DNA from: Lepidodermella squamata
Taxonomy: Eukaryota > Gastrotricha
Reading direction: 5' to 3'
DNA length: 64,000 nt
NCBI GenBank assembly: GCA_047495785.1
Contig: JBLDXI010000003.1
Coordinates: 3,658,001 to 3,722,000, forward strand
The notes under the pieces: model-generated
What the model saw: the letters and a program-made list of their open reading frames with translations, nothing else
The model's database searches: none
Told to the model about the DNA's origin: nothing
Position numbers and translations under genes: made by a program
Shown: in pieces, positions 1 to 11,932 of the stretch
Numbering within the stretch: the stretch's first letter is position 1
Layout: the number at the start of each line of letters is the position of its first letter

Positions 1-282
1 CCGATCCATGCTAACTACATGATAATTAGAGTAAATTAATTACCATGAAAACTTGGGAAAATTGATTTTTGTCTCCCAAATAGACTAATAGTACCAACAA
101 CGGCTCGAACGGGACAAATGGAACTAATGGAACGGTAATTTCGGGTGCTAATAATTGGCTAAACTCTCAGCAATCATCGCTGCAAACTATCATCTTATTT
201 TTTGTGTCTATATTGATAAACAGTGTGATTTTAAGATTAACAAGATGAAATAAATACAGCGTTTTATTCTCATCTGACTTCA

Positions 283-1401
283 TCATTTGAATAGCTCATC
301 GGGCAAATCCTGGCGTTTCGGATAGCTCGTTTGCGTACCAGGTCGGCGAACTGAATCCGAAGCCACGCAACAGGCTCGTCTGACCCGTTCTTCATCAGCC
401 ATGGCAGGGTACCGGGCTCGGAAAAACGCCAAGCCGCCAACAAAAGCATCGCCAGCTCCGGTTGTGTCGACAACCGGCGAAACCTTCGGCGCCGGGATGA
501 TCTTGTCATTCAAATAAACACCCTTCGAGCCAAGGGTGAGTAGCACGTGACCGGAACAGCCGCGTGATTTCAGCTCCGAAACAGCTCCAGCTAGAACCTT
601 CTCATCATTAACATCCAACAAATCGTGGCCGATGAAAGTAGCGGTTTCAGTCTCGTTAGGGCAGAAATAGTCGGCGAGGCTGTAGATTTGCGGCGGGAAT
701 TTAGCCGGGTCAACCGGGGCGGGGGCCGGGTTGACAATTGTCACCGGTTTGCTACTTGCTGAGCTTTGCTTAGCAACTTGAAGTGCGTAGAGAACGATTT
801 CAGGCTTCAACTCCAGCTGGACCACTACAACTTTAGCATTTTGAATGGCCTCTTTAGCTGCGTCGATATCAGCCTCGGAGACTTCAAAGTTAGCGCCAGG
901 TATAATGATGATCGAATTGTCTCCTTTCTAAAAATTGCAAAAATCAAAAGAAAATAAACGAAAATTTGGAAAAAATTCATAAAAATTCATAAAAAATTTG
1001 TGAAGTTCAGGACTAATGATACTGATTTACTTGGTCTACGACGATGCTGGCCATTCCTGTATGAGCAGTCTGAGAAACCGTTACGTGTTTGGTATCGATC
1101 CCATCAGCCTGTAGAGCTTCGATGAAATTCTTGCCGAAATGGTCGGTGCCAACTTTTGAAACCATGGCGACCTTGGCACCAAGGCGAGCTGCAGCAACAG
1201 CCTGGTTGGCACCTTTCCCGCCTTGGCCACTCGCAAATCGGTTACCGATGACAGTTTCCCCGACCTTGGGGATAACGCTCGTATAGCTGGATTAAATTAT
1301 TTTAATTTTGAGATTGGGAAATAGTTTTAAAAATTTCAGTATAACCTGATCAAATCGACGTTACAACTGCCGATGACAACTACGTCAAAAATGTTGGCCA
1401 T
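283..1401 (-). CDS. RBKS: ribokinase (PfkB family), 3 exons
   Basis: Phosphorylates ribose to ribose-5-phosphate with ATP in the cytosol. I read three exons (1401-1346, 1286-1031, 927-283) joined by GT...AG introns that keep frame, giving about 318 residues, the usual ribokinase length. The N-terminus after MANIFDVVVIGSCNVDL matches the family start. Exon 2 has the first PfkB signature, a glycine-rich GQGGKGANQAVAAARLG. Exon 3 has the second, DTTGAGDAFVGG, with the catalytic Asp and the anion hole. The C-terminal RPGTQTSYP is typical of the monovalent-cation loop. A poly(A) signal (AATAAA on the minus strand) lies near 260-267. No neighbour suggests an operon. The family call is very secure. 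Confidence 0.95.
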
Positions 1402-3052
1402 TTTTAGGAAAATTATTTTATTAAAAGGCTATAAGAAATCTTTTGAAACAGAGAATGAAGCAATCGCTGGGAGAAAATTCGGCGTAAAAATTGACACGCG
1501 AACTAATATTTTTTTACAACAAGATTAGTCAATTCACCACTTCTTCTTGCGACTCTAATTTCTTATCATCAAGTTGTTATCGTTATCACTGGTACCAGGA
1601 ACCGGAGAGCAGCGGAGATTAATCAACGCCGGACTTATCAGCGGGTTTTTGAAGACAATTCGTTGACGTCGTTTAAATTGAGGATCATGACGATTTACGT
1701 CTTCATTATAGCATTTCTTGTTCAGGATATTGGTTCAAAAATGTGTCCATTATAAAGCACATTGCACCTTATTCCAATAATTTTACCCACATCGATTGAA
1801 TTCTCGCATGTATTAATAATTAAGGTGAAATTAAGTCAGTACAAATGATCAATAGCTTCACGCGGCACGCGGTATAGCAGATCAATCGCTTAACTATTTG
1901 GGTATTCCTTGAAAATGGATGCGGGAACAAAAATACGACGTGTCGAGCTCACGTTTCTTCTCGCTGCGGGCCCATCAATAATTAATGACCCACCTGCCTC
2001 ACCCATGCTAAAAACATCGACCCAGGTATTACGTGGCAATAGCATCACATATGCAGCAGTGTTTCCGATAAAAATGGGAACGAAAATCGGCTTGCGATAA
2101 AAATTTTCTCAACTATATATATTTTTTCTACCGCCGGAGCGCGGTGAAAACGGGCGCGCAAAACAACACATGGGTGTAATTTAAAATGCAATAGTCACAC
2201 AGTATATTGATTCGCAAGTATACATATATTGGCGGCTTTGCGTGAGCAATGTTTCACAAGGAATCATGTGGTAATAGGGTTAGCACAATCTAGTTTGAAT
2301 GCCGTTGTCTCTCACCTATGTATTGACCATAAAAACTTGCAGATACGTTTCTTTGCAGCCCTGATTGAGTATGCATTGACCCATCTCATTCACGCTTTTA
2401 TTAAGTAGTAAACAAATTTGGTAAATTTAGCACTTTTATATGATATAGGAAATGTAGTAGTAGCTAGGCCCTATTCAATTCTTATGGTGTCTTTTCATTA
2501 AAACGTCGCGCATTTGGCGTCGCATTTAACTTCTTGATTGAAGTCGCCGGTACGCGCAGACTAGAGGAAGACGAACCGGTATTTAGGTAGCAGCAATCTT
2601 ATGGTGGCTATGTAATACAGTACCAATGTAGCCTCTATGAGCTACACATGCGCGTAAAAAGTGTAGAAATTGTTTGCGTTTGTTGAAATCTTAGTGCACT
2701 GCAATTAACAATGAGAATTTACGGTTGTATTTTCCCCTACACGAGCTCATTATTTTGAAAGGTATGCAGCTGAACGCATTATCGCGCTCGCCCTTGTGGA
2801 AAATTTTAGAGCAGTTTTTACCGATAAGGCAGACTTGTTCCAGATAACCAACAGCTTTTCCGTTTCCCATTTTATTGCTTTTTGTTATTACAATTAATTT
2901 CCCTGCACTGATAAGAAGCTAGTTTACACAAATAATGACGCACTGGTAGGTCATCGACCACGACGACAGAAAGCGTGACCTAATTGCAATAATTTCTTTC
3001 TAGGTTGCTTTTTTATTAGTGTATCATCAAAACCGTGCGATGTCTTGACGAC
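1402..3052. other. intergenic region, no gene seen
   Basis: AT-rich DNA between the ribokinase start and the first glycosyltransferase. The only ORFs are short (for example 1909-2100) and lack family motifs or splice context. It presumably holds the promoters of both flanking genes, but I see no clear TATA box or repeat. Confidence 0.5.
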
Positions 3053-4438
3053 ATGACCGTTTCGTTTCGCCAATACGGCGGTCTACTTGCACGCCGTTCC
3101 AGCCATCTTGTCAGGCGCCTGGGCTTGGTCGGATGTATACTCGCTGGCACCAGTCTATTCGTGTTCGCTCTTTTAATAAGCGAAAATAGCGACGCGATCA
3201 GCAAAAGCGAAATGGACATCAAAATTGCTCTTGAATCTGTCAATTTTAGCGAGGAGGTGAAAAACTCAAAAACTGCGGTCACAGGTCCGACGACAACGAC
3301 AGTTCCTACTACAACGACAACGCCTAGCACCCCATTAATTTCCGAGGTGGATTTTCGTTTGATTGGCTATTTCGACAATCCTGGTAAATTTGGATTTTCC
3401 TTCCAATTTAAATTTCCTTTTTCGTTTTTTACAGTGAAATTCCCGAATTTATCTAAGCGGCTAGCCGCGAATCCAGCACCAACCATGCCTGTGAAGCGAT
3501 ATGGCAATTTTTCGAAAACCCTGCGCCAACGGGAACTTGTGATGCTAATTCCTACAATATACCGACCCATGCAATCCTACCTCATCGGAACTATCCGAAA
3601 TGTACTTGAAAGTCTTTCAGCAGCGGAAAAAGAGCGAATAGTTCTTCTAGTCTCCATTAACGAAATCAAAGCGCAATCAAAAAATCAGATATATTCGACA
3701 GTTAATAGCCTAACAGAAGGTACAATTTAAATTAATAAATTTGTCTTAAGGAGGAATTTTTATTTTATTTTTATTTTCTAGAATTTCCGGATGAAATTGC
3801 GACTGGGTTGATTGAGGTGATATCGGCGCCCCCTGATTATTACATGGACTTCGGCCAGATTCCGAACATTCAAGACCCGGCCATTGTCGATACGCCTGCT
3901 CGTCTGCAATGGCGATCGAAGCAGGTCATCGACTATGCTTTCATGTTTTCTTACGCTTTCACGCAACGCATGGCTACATTTGTGCTTCTCCTCGAAGACG
4001 ACATACAAGTTACCGAGCGAAATGTTGTCGATAAAATGCTGAATTATCCTAAAGAAATCAATAGCGCGAAAAAGCCACCTGCCCTCACGCTATGGTACGA
4101 ATTCTGCCCGTGGGGCGCTATTGGCAAAATGTTCCCGGTTGAACAAGTACCAACGTTTGTAAATATCATGACGTCTGTTTTCTACGTAGAACCCGTTGAC
4201 TGGTAAAAAAAGCCCTGGATTTTTATTAATTGGTTAATTATTAATTTTTTTAATTCCCCGCAGGCAAATTGGACATATTGCTGAATTTATAGCGTGTCGA
4301 TATTTTCACTCGAAAGCTCAATGTGACGTGGCACGCAAACAGTTTTTTAAAGTGTACCCTCGGAAATTGTTCAAGCACGTTGCGAAAATTTCGACGGCGC
4401 CCGAACAGCCGGAACGAACGATCCCGAAACCGCAGTGA
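3053..4438 (+). CDS. GT54/MGAT4-like N-acetylglucosaminyltransferase, copy 1
   Basis: Probable Golgi type II glycosyltransferase of the MGAT4 family, which adds GlcNAc branches to N-glycans. Four exons (3053-3383, 3435-3719, 3782-4202, 4264-4438) give about 403 residues. I chose the ATG at 3053 because the frame upstream opens only with GTG. A short cytosolic head is followed by a membrane anchor (about residues 23-42) and a Thr/Pro-rich stem. The catalytic part has VMLIPTIYRP, VLLVSINEI, FPDEIATGLIEVISAP and the acidic metal-site motif LLLEDDI, then a YEF...GKMF block and a family-type end. It is shorter than vertebrate MGAT4 (about 535) and lacks room for its C-terminal lectin-like domain. 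The first intron is 51 bp and in frame, so it could be retained. The acceptor sugar is unknown. Confidence 0.85.
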
Positions 4439-4781
4439 AAAGTGCTATAATTGTTGAGAGATATCGGAGAATAAAATCAAAAGCGTTCTTATACTATACT
4501 TTATATTATAAATTACGTTTTATTTACGTTCTACGAGAGAGAAATAAATACCTGGGTGATTTTTTTCTATATACTCGCGCAATCGATTAGGATCAGGCTA
4601 ATCAAATTTCCCGTCGTGGATTTGTTTTTATTTATCGACTGACCATATGAACTGACCTAATTTCCGTTGCATAGTAGCCAGTTTAACCAAGTCGAATGCG
4701 CAATTTGTAATAAAAATGAGCGCAATTAAATTCAAGGCAGAATAATGCAAATAATCATCATTTCGATAATTCCATTCAACC
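4439..4781. other. spacer between tandem glycosyltransferases
   Basis: Contains the copy 1 poly(A) signal (AATAAA near 4473) and presumably the copy 2 promoter. No ORF or repeat of note. Confidence 0.5.
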
Positions 4782-5971
4782 ATGGCGACTTCGTTTTATG
4801 GCCGGCTGTACGTCAAAGTTGAACGAGTGAAAAATCGAACTTCTTCGATAGCAAGCTTCGTTGCCCTCGTGATATCTATCGTAATCTGTATCATCCTCAT
4901 CGCTTTACTGGCGACGTATCCAAAGGCCGATTCCCGGAGTTCTGAAAAAATTGTAAAATTCAAATCGAAAACTGGCCTCATCGAAGCAGTTGTTCCGTTC
5001 CGAACAATTAATTACTTCGATCTTCCAGGTATAAACATAATTTTCCCGAAAATGCATTTTTAATATTTTCAAATTCAAGTTTCATGGCTGAATAAACCTG
5101 AACATGACGGTGCGACGCTTGAAGTTCGGCGATTCGGCGATTTTCGGGCAACGAAACGGAACCGAGATCTAGTCATTTTGATTCCGACCATTCATCGGCC
5201 GAAAATTTCATATCTCGTAGAAACAGTGAAGAATCTCATCGCGAACATGAGCCCGAAAGAATTGCAGCGAGTTGTTCTGCTGATTTCAATCAACGAAATC
5301 TCGAACAAAACGGGGAATTTTATCTTTCAAACTGTCACGCGGCTTAATTCTCGTAATTAAATTTGATTTTTCTGAAGTTTTTCAAAATATTTTTGTATTT
5401 TTCAGAATTTCCTGAACTAATTCGCGATGGAATAATTGAAGTCATAGCGGCTCCGACTGGCTTTTACATGGATTTTAACAGCGTCATCGACTTGATCGGC
5501 GACTCGCCAGCCCAGTTCAAATGGCGGTCGAAACAAAACATCGACTATGCCTTCATGTTCACGTATGCCTTCACGCAAAAAATGGCTAAATACGCGCTTC
5601 TTCTCGAAGATGACGTTAGAGTGAAAGAACCTGGCTACATCACAAAAATGCTGGAATTTCCGGATGAAATTCAGGCGAAATTTCGGTCCAATCCTAAAGA
5701 ATTTCGGTTGATTTTATGGTACGAATTTTGCTCAATCGGCGCGTTTGGTCGCATGTTTCCGACGTCGAAACTGCCGATTTTCGTCAATATCATCTCGAGT
5801 GTCTTCAACACTGAACCTTTCGACTGGTTGATGGGCCACGTGGCCGAGCTGATAGCTTGTCGATACTACTATTCGAAGAGCAAATGCGAGTTTGAACGCA
5901 ATAGATTGTTCAAAGTCTACCCTAAAACGTTTTTTCAACACATTGCTAACGTTTCTACTGCGCCTCATTGA
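4782..5971 (+). CDS. GT54/MGAT4-like N-acetylglucosaminyltransferase, copy 2
   Basis: Tandem paralogue of the gene just upstream, with the same predicted Golgi role. Three exons (4782-5028, 5080-5352, 5406-5971) give about 361 residues: a membrane anchor at about residues 22-45, then LVILIPTIHRP, VVLLISINEIS, FPELIRDGIIEVIAAP and LLLEDDVRV. The first two introns sit at the same codons as in copy 1 (after YFD-x-P and before the FP-E/D block). The last intron of copy 1, inside the FDW/VDW codon, is absent here, so the sequence FDWLMGHVAELIACRYY is continuous. The stem is shorter and lacks the Thr-rich stretch of copy 1. AATAAA follows the stop almost at once. Confidence 0.85.
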
Positions 5972-6265
5972 AATAAAAAAATGAACAATTCAATAAAAAA
6001 CGAGGCGACCTCATCATAGCGTCCGAGAAAAATCGGGAATTTCCTGTTATTTGAAGATGCCGGCTTTATCGATTTTGAGATCACCAGTTTGCGGCGCCAT
6101 TTTTTAGCCGCTTTATTGGAAAATTTGTCCCGTATAATTTATATCAGCTCAGCGTAAGATTTATATGAAAGCATTTTTTCTGATCTCGGAGACCCCACGC
6201 AAACACGGTTCATCGGGCCTTGCTTGCCGGCGGCTTTGCATAAAATTTTACACTAGATCAAAAAA

Positions 6266-6895
6266 ATGTTGAACTCTGAATCAGAAATTTTGGCAGGGCT
6301 GCCGGCTTGTCGCTTCTGCGGCCAAGGTTCTTACGACCTAAACTGCAACCACAGCACGAGCTGCTACAACAAACTTTATCGAGTTCGGCCGAATACTGCT
6401 GACGTTAAAATATGCTCAACAGCCCTTCACGGCAAAATTTGCGCGTGCAAAGGCTCGACGAGTTACGTCCACTCGTGTTGCTTCGACGAGTATCTTCGCG
6501 AAAATCAGTACAGTTTGCCGAAAAATGAGACTGGGCTAATTTGCTGTTCGAAATGCAAACAGCCGTACAACTGTGATTTTCATTTGACCTATAAATCGTG
6601 GCTGACAAGCGGCTGGCTCGAGGCTAAGCTCCACCTAGTCGCCATTTTCTTCTTCTCGCTGTCGAGCAGTTACATCATAGCTGTGGTGATCATGCGAATT
6701 TTCTTCAACTTGCACGACGAGCATGGCTGGTTGAATTACAACGGGAAAATGGTCTATTTGGCGCTATTCGTCAACTTGCCCGTGTGGCTTGGCCTGTCAT
6801 TCACGCTGATGATAACGTGTGCAAGGCGGCGGCGTTTGTTCAAATTTCACGCGAGCATCGTGACCCAGTTTAGCATAACAGCGCATTATTGTTAA
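6266..6895 (+). CDS. MARCH-type (RING-CH) membrane E3 ligase
   Basis: Single-exon protein of 209 residues. Residues about 15-95 carry a Cys/His pattern like RING-CH: CRFC near the start, then C-x-C, KGSTSYVHSCCFDEYL and CCSKCKQPY. KGSxxYVHxxCLxxW is the hallmark of membrane-associated RING-CH ligases. Two hydrophobic segments follow (about 117-142 and 155-180), and the basic CARRRR marks a cytosolic side. MARCH proteins ubiquitinate other membrane proteins in the endosomal system. The spacing between the first CxxC and the rest is longer than usual, with an inserted Cys-rich segment, so the fold may be atypical. It follows the glycosyltransferase pair in the same direction, 294 bp away. Confidence 0.7.
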   Translation: MLNSESEILAGLPACRFCGQGSYDLNCNHSTSCYNKLYRVRPNTADVKICSTALHGKICACKGSTSYVHSCCFDEYLRENQYSLPKNETGLICCSKCKQPYNCDFHLTYKSWLTSGWLEAKLHLVAIFFFSLSSSYIIAVVIMRIFFNLHDEHGWLNYNGKMVYLALFVNLPVWLGLSFTLMITCARRRRLFKFHASIVTQFSITAHYC

Positions 6896-8973
6896 TGATG
6901 AGCTTAAAAAATGTTATGAAAAATTGCTGAACCTCACAATCTTAGCACCTTTGAGAAATAAATAAAAGGCAGTTTTATCATCCGTGATTTTGGATATTGG
7001 CGTCTCTAAGTTGAACTGGCTGAACCAAATACATCAAAAACTCGCGTCAATTTTTTCGGAATTTTCACTGATAGTCTCGCGTCTTACCTTCTAAAAGAAC
7101 AGCTAAAATAACAACTCCAAGATCATCCTTTTCCCCGTTCCACGCTGAAATCAAATAAGCTGAAATTTCACGATGAACCTTTTCCGAGAGCAGATGAAAT
7201 AGACCCTATTACACGAAAAAGCAATTATATTACATTTTTAGCAGATTTATTTTTGAGAAATTTGTAGTGGCGCCTAACAGACTTGCGACTTGCGCTAAAG
7301 TTAACAGGTGACTTCAAATTTGGGAAATTTAACTTTAAAGCTTAGGAGATGAAAGGGATATTTCGAAAGTGTACACCCTAAATTTGAGGCACAGCACTAG
7401 ATTTTCCTGAATTTTGGCTTATCAATTTTGAAGCGTCTCTATTTTTATTTTAAAAGCAGCTAGATCTCCCTATTTGGCGTTTCGTTATGAGCGTTCAGTA
7501 TGCGAGTTTATACTTCGGCCAGACGAGCCGATATCGATTTCGATTATCGAATTCACAAATCAGTGATTTTTCCGATATCAGAAGTCTTGAAAGCTAAACT
7601 TTAAAATGTTTCCCCTAATACATGATGGTTACAGGTGATTGAAATAAGAAGTCCAGGGCTTTGATGAACATCAGTATCGATCAAGAACTCGAAATCGAAC
7701 AATTTAGTACAAAGACGTTAAATTTTAGTGTTATAACCAGCTCAGTTTTATTCAGGCGAGTATTTTAATTATACATTCTGAAATATAGGCTCAGTCTTCT
7801 GCTCCAAAAAATCAAGTGGAGTCAAGATATTCAAATTTTACACAAAATCGAGTGCCAAAATTATCTTCCAATGACACGAGTTGGTTGGCAATATTACCAA
7901 TGCCAATTAACGAAATAATAATAACAAACTGGTGGCGAGTTTTTTTTAGTTTTTGTTTACTTTTCCGTCTCATGTTCTGGAGCTATGCGACTTGCCGCTT
8001 GCCGCGAGTAGCTCATGGTCAAAAGTTCAAAAGCTCGAAACGTTAATTTTGCGAGTCTGCGACACGTGCTTATCTCGTGTACGATGCGATATAATGGCTA
8101 ATCTGACAGCTGCTGTTGGCGCCGTCGACTTGGCCGCCGCCGCCAATTTCACGACTCGCCAGTTATTGACTGCGCGCGCGCGGGGCCGGGTCACGCGCCG
8201 TGTCCTCAAAAATAACGGCGCGGAATAATAAAATTATATTAGACTACACTTATACATGGCGCCCATTAAAAACCAGTGGCTGTTGCTGCATTAATGCTAT
8301 AACTCATCGGTGCCACCGGCTATAACGTACAATTTATTACACGCAGCTCAGCCATGTCGGCCGGCCGATTTGCATTTATATGCCCGGCAATATTATAATA
8401 TAATTTTGTGCTAAATAATAGCTGTAATAATAATACATTATATTGTTAGGGAAATAATAATACAACACAGGCCGCGAACTCGTCGAGTAGCAAAATCTGC
8501 GGCATAAACACGGGTGCCAGATGTTATATCATCGACCGGCGAATTAACTGCCTGGCATCACTCAAAGCGGGTACAGAGCAGGCGGGACCTCGCGTGTTGT
8601 ATTTATACCCCAGAATCCCGCACGGCATATACAAAATACCGCGGCGTATAGGTGAAGGCATAATCCGATCGAGCGCACTCGCGCCTGGTAAACCGCGAGC
8701 GGGTGATTTCGCGCGCATTTACGACCCGGCGCCGATGATGCTTTGTTGTTGTTCCGCTTATTATTGCTATTTATTGATTGTACCCATGCGCAAATAATGC
8801 TGCGATTTTTACACCAAAATCATGTATTTCAAGAGTTACACTTAATGTTTTAAATACAAGACATTTTTTGAGTCGTCACTGGTGAAAAAAAATCGGATTT
8901 TTAACGGATTATTTTTACTGTCTCTCCTTTAACGGATACACGTCACGCAATTTTTTTTGGGTGTTATAAGTTC
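6896..8973. other. long intergenic region
   Basis: AATAAATAAA at about 6957 ends the RING gene. A copy of dispersed repeat family B lies at about 7485-7720. From 7950 to 8800 base composition becomes GC- and CpG-rich with overlapping short ORFs on both strands. None shows a motif or splice sites that I trust, so I call no gene. Confidence 0.5.
7485..7720 (+). repeat. dispersed repeat family B, copy 1
   Basis: Shares the core GAGCCGATATCGAT...CGAT...CAAATCAGTGATTTTTCCGATATC and the flanking text with copies near 39820, 49005, 53285 and 57780. No ORF inside. Confidence 0.75.
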
Positions 8974-9143
8974 CATCACCAAAACGACTATTTAGATCAC
9001 CAAAACAACAGGTTAGATCACCTAATCTAAACTGTCAAAAATGATCACCAAAACGACGTGTTAGATTACCAAAACTAAGTTTATATCATCAAAAACCAGT
9101 TTAGAACACCAAACGTTAAAATGGCTAAGTTTGCAACACCAAA
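8974..9143 (+). repeat. left arm of fold-back element
   Basis: Reverse complement of 9814-9983 with only a few mismatches, such as ATGGCTAAG against ATGACTAAG. Internally repetitive, with units around CACCAAAACGA and TTAGATCACC. Confidence 0.9.
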
Positions 9144-9813
9144 TCGCAAGAAATTTTGTTCATTTCGATCGAGTGATCGCGCATTTGACATTGAACGAAT
9201 AATAAAAGTTGCCTGACAAGTGCAAGGCGACAACAATCAACCCCGCGGCGGGAAACATTTTTCTTCCGCCCGCATTTGTGTTTGCCGGTCAGTTCAATGC
9301 TCCTGTGTAGTGCACACTTGACTCAAACAGAAAAAAACAAAATTGGCGATTTGGTGTTGCAAACTTGCAGCCATTTTTAGTGGGGCCCTAGCAGGCGTTA
9401 TCCGGATTGGATGATTTTCGAAGCTGGTTGGCAACCAAATTCGGGTGTCATCGGTTGACGTAGATGAATACTAGCCCTTCAACCCGCCATTGTAGCCTAC
9501 GGCTGCGCCTCGAGCCTGTAGGCTTCAGGCTGGGGATATAGTGAATTCGTTACCAAACATCATTAAATTCTGCACCAAATTATTCAAAGCAGTTTCAAAT
9601 TTTCCAATTTTATGTCCCCAGTTCTAACCCTAACCAGTGAAAAACCGGATAAAATGAAATTCGGTACCGCCGTAAGATTTTCCCTTCAGGCTTATTATTC
9701 ATTGGGAAATCCACCTATGATTATCATCCGGATAATGTATAATATATACTATCCCCCAGCTATCCCGCACGCTATCCCACAGATCCCGCAGGGGTGCGGG
9801 AAGAATTTCTATG

Positions 9814-9983
9814 TTTGGTGTTGCAAACTTAGTCATTTTAACGTTTGGTGTTCTAAACTGGTTTTTGATGATATAAACTTAGTTTTGGTAATCTAACACG
9901 TCGTTTTGGTGATCATTTTTGACAGTTTAGATTAGGTGATCTAACCTGTTGTTTTGGTGATCTAAATAGTCGTTTTGGTGATG
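9814..9983 (-). repeat. right arm of fold-back element
   Basis: Inverted partner of 8974-9143. Homology stops sharply on both outer sides: left flank GTTC, right flank CAAACC. Confidence 0.9.
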
Positions 9984-11932
9984 CAAACCAATTCTCCCAT
10001 TTTTTTTTAGAATTTTATTCCATTTTCAGTGCCAACGTGGAAAAATTGCAATAATTTTTTAGATTTTTTTACGTTTAGCGGAATCGACAGTAATTTTTCG
10101 CCTTCTCTGCATTTTTCGAGAATAATTACCTGAATTTCTATTAAATAACGACAAGATTTTTCTTGATTTTCTTAATAATATCTCTCATCCCTTCTAGGAC
10201 GAAGATTTTATTCGTAATTTCATAACATTATCCAATAAATTAATTTGTAGGTATTTTACATTGGATCCGTTCTAAGATGCTCTGTTAATTTTTCAATTTT
10301 TTACCCAAAATTCATCGCTTCCCGGATTTGAAAAATTATGAATTTTTAAACCAAATTATTTTTCGATTAGTTTTATCGTGTCCCACTAATGTCTGTATTC
10401 CGAGTAACTAATATTTCTCGCAAATGTCATCGCCGTTAATAGTCGCAAAGTTACAAAGAAGTTGCCCACTAATAAATCCATCGGTAAGAGCGCGCGTGCT
10501 CGCTGTAATAATTATACCCGTTTGCGGTTTTTCACTCTCATTATTGCGCGGCGGACGCGTACAGGTGTCGCAGCGGCGTTTCATCTTCTTCTTACTAGTT
10601 TTATCGCCGCCGACCGCCGACTCAGTGACTCGTGAGTTCACCTTCCCAACCGGGCAAACACAGTCGACACCGGGGCGACCCCGTGCCGACCTGCGCGCGG
10701 CGATGATAAGGCGGTGCCGCGCAACGCTAAACAAACCCGACGTGCTTGGCTGCCGAGCTGCGACGACGAGCGAGCAGCAACTAGTAACATCACCGGCCGG
10801 CGTAAATGCTGCGCTCTCTCTCTCGGAGTTATTTACAAATAAACAAACACTCATCACGTCTCGTGAGATGAGCACATATTGCTGCGTTGCATAAACGCTA
10901 TTATTGTCTTGTAGTCACCTAGCCAGACTTAACGCGATGTTATTTCTCTCGCACAATAGCCCGTATAATATCTTCCAGTTCTAGGTAATATAAGTACCTA
11001 GAAGTAATGAAGCGGCAGATCTAGGCTAGCGATGAGATTTATTTATTTATTTCGCTTAGACCTAATGTCTTGTTTTGAAATTTGTTATTTCTAGCGAAAT
11101 TTTGTGTCACCAAACCTCGCACCTCGGCGTGTTTTTGCCGAAATATTTGCGTAGTGGTCGCTTGAATCTGAAAGAATAAAACGCTCATCTCAATATTTTC
11201 GACGGCCAGTAGTAACATTTTTCTGATGCAAAATTACTCTTACACGAAATTCTGCAATTTACGGTTTATAATTCGAAAAGTCCTCCTTAAAATATTTTTT
11301 TTCATTTAATTAGGTTAATATAGCTTTAATTTTCATATGTGCCACTTGGGAGCGCACTGAGAATTTGTCATTTGAGTAATTATTATTAGATAGATATATA
11401 TCGCATCCTATCGTCGGCGTTGTCAAACGACGCCGCTTCCGCGTCGCGCTCACTCTGCCGGTATTTATCATTATTATTTGTCGAGAGATGAAGATGCGCG
11501 CTGGCGATTTCGGCCTCACTGGCTCTGCTGTGCTGTACGAATCGATGCCACTATATCTGCATCAGCAGCATGCTTACACTATAATATACTAAGAGATAGA
11601 TACGCGCACGCTATGTGTTATCATTATTTGTGTGTCAATTGGCGATTTCGCGTCCCCAGCCGCCGAAAATGATGACCACTACGCGTTTTTCATCATGTAT
11701 ATTTGCCGCGTCTTGAGCCGCACTCCAGTCCCAACTTACATTTTACCCTAGGGCCATGACGCTGATGCATAGATGAAAATATGATAACCATCCGCAATTA
11801 TTATATAGCATCTATAAATTTCAACCATCAAGTGCTTCTGCTATATAGATTGCCCGGAAAAATAATAATTTTTTTGTACCAATTTTTTACGCTATAGGTT
11901 TTTTTGTTAATTCAATTTCCGAATATACGACC
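9984..11932. other. intergenic region upstream of RING gene
   Basis: AT-rich to about 10400, then a GC-rich block (10420-10880) with long overlapping ORFs on both strands. Mirror ORFs of this kind are expected from GC-rich composition, and no domain is recognisable. It may hold the promoter or 5' untranslated exons of the downstream RING gene. Confidence 0.45.

Larger units (their letters stand above)
8974..9983. mobile_element. 1.01 kb fold-back (TIR) element, non-coding
   Basis: The first 170 bp (8974-9143) recur as a near-perfect reverse complement at 9814-9983. Each arm is itself built of short repeats of the type ATCACCAAAACGAC...TTAGATCACC. The inside (9144-9813) has no convincing ORF. 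It holds a third, imperfect inverted piece of the arm end at about 9342-9374. This is the structure of a non-autonomous terminal-inverted-repeat element (MITE or foldback type). I could not identify a target-site duplication. Confidence 0.85.

Noticed and set aside
3016-3330. Minus-strand ORF over the first glycosyltransferase exon
   Set aside because: It is the antisense shadow of the signal-anchor and Thr-rich stem codons of the real gene.
7953-8228. ORF rich in Ala and Arg on the plus strand
   Set aside because: Low-complexity product of a CpG-rich stretch; no start context or motif.
10408-10894. Long ORFs on both strands (about 155 codons each)
   Set aside because: They mirror each other in GC-rich DNA, have no recognisable domain and no splice context. 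Composition alone can give such pairs.
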